From Bacteroidota bacterium (GTDB lineage Bacteria > Bacteroidota > Bacteroidia > Flavobacteriales > Flavobacteriaceae), in contig JAEWKB010000023.1 of assembly GCA_023386255.1 (NCBI GenBank), positions 1 through 14,561 of the forward strand: 14,561 nt of DNA. The letters are read 5' to 3'. Positions 11,953-14,561 of this stretch are shown piece after piece. Position 1 is the first letter of the stretch. Every line of letters starts with the position of its first letter. A model generated the notes under the pieces. It did no database searches. It saw only the letters and a list, made by a program, of their open reading frames with translations, and was not told where the DNA came from. The position numbers and the translations under genes are program-made.

Positions 11953-14561
11953 ATGTTTTTAAAGAACATTAAACTTATAGCAGGCCTTTTACTATTTATA
12001 ACATTTGGCGCTGCAGCACAGGAAAACGTAAGCCGTATTGAGCCCGGGGAATATGTTCTTGCTGACATTACTGTTACAGGTAAAATTACCTACAATGAGC
12101 AAACCGTAATAACCTTTACAGGCCTTGAAAAAGGCCAAACCATCAACGTTCCGGGAGAGGAGATAAGTAATGCTATCAAGAAGCTATCTAAGCTGGGGCT
12201 TTTTAGCGATATAAATGTATATGCAACACGTGTTGAAGGAAATAACATTTACCTGGAGCTTGAGCTAAACGAACTCCCGAAGCTAAGCGATGTAAAGATA
12301 CAGGGCGTTAAAAAGGGCAAGCGTGAAGGCCTGCTTAAAGACACTCAGCTTACAAAGGGTAAAACGGTTAACGAAAACCTTATTACCACTACAAAAAACT
12401 ACATCGAGAACAAATATAAAAAAGATGGGTATTATAACACCAAAGTTGCCGTTAATGTAATACCTGACAGTGCCAACACTGTTAAAATGGTTGTAAACAT
12501 TGACCGCGGCCGCAAAGTAAAAGTTAAAAAAATCGAGTTTAACGGCAATTCCCAGCTTACTGACGGCAAACTGAGAAGGTCGATGAAAAATACTAAGGTT
12601 AAAGGCTTCCTTAACCCTATGCGTATCTTTAAATCATCAAAATACATTGCCGATAAATACAAGGAAGACCTTACAAGCGTAGTTGACAAATACAAAGAGA
12701 ACGGCTACCGTGATGCACGTATAGTTTCTGATACAGTGATTTATAACCCAAAAAATAACACAGTTTCTATTGCGATTAATGTTGAAGAAGGCCGCAAGTA
12801 TTACTTCGGCGATGTAAAGTTCTTAGGGAACACTGTATATAACAACCAGCAGCTAAACAGGATACTGGGTGTAAAAAAAGGCGATGTTTATAATGGCGTA
12901 ATGCTTCAGAAACGTATTGCCGACCCTACAAAACCTGACGGTGAAGACCTTACTAACCTTTACCAGAACAACGGCTACCTTTTCTCGAGCATTAATGCTG
13001 TTGAGGTTAATACCGAAAATGATACTATTGATTTTGAGATACGGATTGTTGAAGGCCCTATAGCTTACTTTAACAATGTTACTGTTGTGGGTAACGACAA
13101 GACCAATGACCGTGTAATTTATCGTGAACTAAGGACAAGGCCCGGCATGAAATGGAACAAGGAAGAAGTTATAAACACCGTACGTGAAATTGGTGCTCTT
13201 GGTTTCTTTGATCCGGAAGCTATCCGCCCTGATGTTAAAAACCCTGACCCTTCAACAGGTAATGTTGATATTGAGTGGAATTTAGTAGAAAAAGGCTCCA
13301 GCCAGATAGAACTGCAGGGTGGTTACGGCGGAGGCGGATTTATAGGAACTTTAGGGTTATCCTTTAATAATTTCTCCGCACGGAACATATTCAATAAAGA
13401 AGCTTACAAACCCCTGCCTATGGGCGATGGCCAGCGTATTTCGCTAAGGGCACAGGGTAGTACCTATTTCCAAACTTACAGCCTTTCATTCTCAGAGCCA
13501 TGGTTCGGCGGTAAAAAACCGGTACAGTTTTCAACCTCTTTCTCACACAGTAAGCAGTACCTGTATAACTTTAGCAGCAGGGATATTGACAGGTCAAGGA
13601 GCTTTAATATAACGTCAATGTCTGTAGGGTTGGCAAAAAGGTTAAGTGACCCTGATATTTACCTTACAATTTCGCACGCTTTAAGTTTTCAGTATTACGA
13701 CTTAAACAATTATAACACAGGATTGTTTACCTTTGGAGATGGAAGCGCAAGAAACCTTGCTTATACAATTGGCCTTACAAGGAATAACAAAGCGGTAAAC
13801 CCGATATATCCTACATCAGGTTCAGAGTTTAGTGTAAGCGCAAGGCTTACGTTCCCATACTCGCTGGTTAACGGAATTGATTATGGCGACCTGAAGAACG
13901 AGAAGGAATACAAACTGCGTAATGAAACAACGCAGAATGTTAACGGTGTTGCACCGGGTGATTATATAGATGATGACGGCAACAGTGTAGGGCAAAATTA
14001 TGAGCTTGCCGCTGTTGACAGGGCTAAGTATGACCAAAAGAGGTTCAATTGGCTTGAATATTATAAAATAAAGTTTAAGGCTGACTGGTACACCAAACTT
14101 TATGATAAATTAGTATTGCGTTCTTTGGGTGAGTTTGGGTTCCTTGGCGCCTATAATTCAGAACGTGGAGTTGTACCTTTCGAAAGGTTTTTCCTTGGGG
14201 GAGACGGCCTTGCCAACTATGCACTGGACGGTAGGGAGGTTATACAGCTAAGAGGATATCCTAACCAGTCGTTGGCACCAATTGATGAAAACGGAGACCA
14301 GAACGGAGCTACAATTTATAATAAGTTCTCGCTGGAGCTGCGTTACCCGATCACGTTAAAGCAGGCAGCATCAATATATGCTCTTACTTTTATTGAGGCC
14401 GGTGCATCGTATGATTCGTTCAGGAACTATAACCCGTTTGCACTCAAAAGGTCTGCCGGTTTTGGTTTACGCGTGTTCATGCCTGCCTTCGGTTTATTAG
14501 GTATAGATTTCGGGCATGGCTTCGATCCAATTCCTGGCGCCACACAAAAGAACGGCTGGGA
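11953..14561 (+). CDS. bamA: Outer-membrane protein assembly factor BamA (3' end cut by window)
   Basis: Central component of the BAM complex, which folds beta-barrel proteins into the outer membrane. The start at 11953 gives a good signal peptide (MFLKNIKLIAGLLLFITFG, then AAAQ); an in-frame ATG at 11881 would add 24 residues overlapping uppS and is less likely. Five POTRA domains follow at about 35-110, 111-188, 188-282, 283-373 and 374-455, the later ones opening with strands such as YYFGDVKFLGN and AYFNNVTVVGN. The barrel begins near 456 (GGYGGGGFIG), and the conserved loop 6 motif is LRGY at 766-769. The frame stays open for 869 codons to the window end, at ...NGW, so only a few residues are missing. 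It would insert the FadL and PorG barrels encoded in the same window. Confidence 0.96.
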   Translation, partial: MFLKNIKLIAGLLLFITFGAAAQENVSRIEPGEYVLADITVTGKITYNEQTVITFTGLEKGQTINVPGEEISNAIKKLSKLGLFSDINVYATRVEGNNIYLELELNELPKLSDVKIQGVKKGKREGLLKDTQLTKGKTVNENLITTTKNYIENKYKKDGYYNTKVAVNVIPDSANTVKMVVNIDRGRKVKVKKIEFNGNSQLTDGKLRRSMKNTKVKGFLNPMRIFKSSKYIADKYKEDLTSVVDKYKENGYRDARIVSDTVIYNPKNNTVSIAINVEEGRKYYFGDVKFLGNTVYNNQQLNRILGVKKGDVYNGVMLQKRIADPTKPDGEDLTNLYQNNGYLFSSINAVEVNTENDTIDFEIRIVEGPIAYFNNVTVVGNDKTNDRVIYRELRTRPGMKWNKEEVINTVREIGALGFFDPEAIRPDVKNPDPSTGNVDIEWNLVEKGSSQIELQGGYGGGGFIGTLGLSFNNFSARNIFNKEAYKPLPMGDGQRISLRAQGSTYFQTYSLSFSEPWFGGKKPVQFSTSFSHSKQYLYNFSSRDIDRSRSFNITSMSVGLAKRLSDPDIYLTISHALSFQYYDLNNYNTGLFTFGDGSARNLAYTIGLTRNNKAVNPIYPTSGSEFSVSARLTFPYSLVNGIDYGDLKNEKEYKLRNETTQNVNGVAPGDYIDDDGNSVGQNYELAAVDRAKYDQKRFNWLEYYKIKFKADWYTKLYDKLVLRSLGEFGFLGAYNSERGVVPFERFFLGGDGLANYALDGREVIQLRGYPNQSLAPIDENGDQNGATIYNKFSLELRYPITLKQAASIYALTFIEAGASYDSFRNYNPFALKRSAGFGLRVFMPAFGLLGIDFGHGFDPIPGATQKNGW

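Noticed and set aside
1..14561. CRISPR array, insertion sequence, tRNA, or defence or biosynthetic island
   Set aside because: No regularly spaced repeats, transposase motifs, terminal inverted repeats or tRNA-like sequence were seen; the gene content is core metabolism and envelope assembly throughout.

Overview
The window reads as chromosomal core sequence from a Flavobacteriaceae bacterium, most like Flavobacterium or a close relative. The evidence is TAnnTTTG-type -7 promoter elements, weak Shine-Dalgarno signals, moderate G+C (about 40% by eye), and a gene content typical of the group: a Bacteroidota-type FadL/SGNH lipoprotein pair, a PorG-like DUF6089 barrel, and a nadK-porG-uppS-bamA order. 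I see no mobile element, CRISPR array, phage block, tRNA or rRNA. All recognisable genes look intact apart from the two cut by the window edges.

Left part (1-5417), all on the minus strand. In transcription order: an OmpP1/FadL outer-membrane transporter, then an SGNH/GDSL lipoprotein 11 nt later and a strong intrinsic terminator; a small four-helix membrane protein of the holin-4 (YvlD-like) family; trigger factor (tig), with its own promoter sitting inside a 12-bp inverted repeat; a hairpin; and clpP, cut at its 3' end by the window start. The tig-clpP order is the classic protein quality-control neighbourhood. The FadL-lipase pair suggests extracellular or surface lipid cleavage coupled to uptake of hydrophobic products.

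Middle (5418-8823). A 244-bp AT-rich divergent intergenic region separates fadL from a plus-strand AsmA/DUF748-like envelope protein. That gene meets, stop codon to stop codon with no spacer, a minus-strand two-gene unit of pdxJ (vitamin B6 synthesis) followed 1 nt later by an alpha/beta hydrolase. A 98-bp divergent promoter region lies between pdxJ and the next block.

Right part (8824-14561), all on the plus strand: a CBS-pair protein with an ACT-like C-terminal region, NAD kinase 10 nt later, a 151-bp spacer carrying two TATATTTGCA promoter-like repeats, then the tightly packed porG-like (type IX secretion), uppS (undecaprenyl diphosphate synthase) and bamA (outer-membrane protein insertion) genes, bamA being cut at the window end. 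This block joins cofactor supply, peptidoglycan lipid carrier synthesis, outer-membrane assembly and probably protein secretion.

No clearly new biological system is visible. The observations most worth following are a sharp codon-usage change within clpP, the unstudied CBS-ACT protein coupled to NAD kinase, the inverted repeat overlapping the tig promoter, the altered block III of the SGNH lipoprotein, and the double promoter plus possible 19-codon leader ORF ahead of porG.
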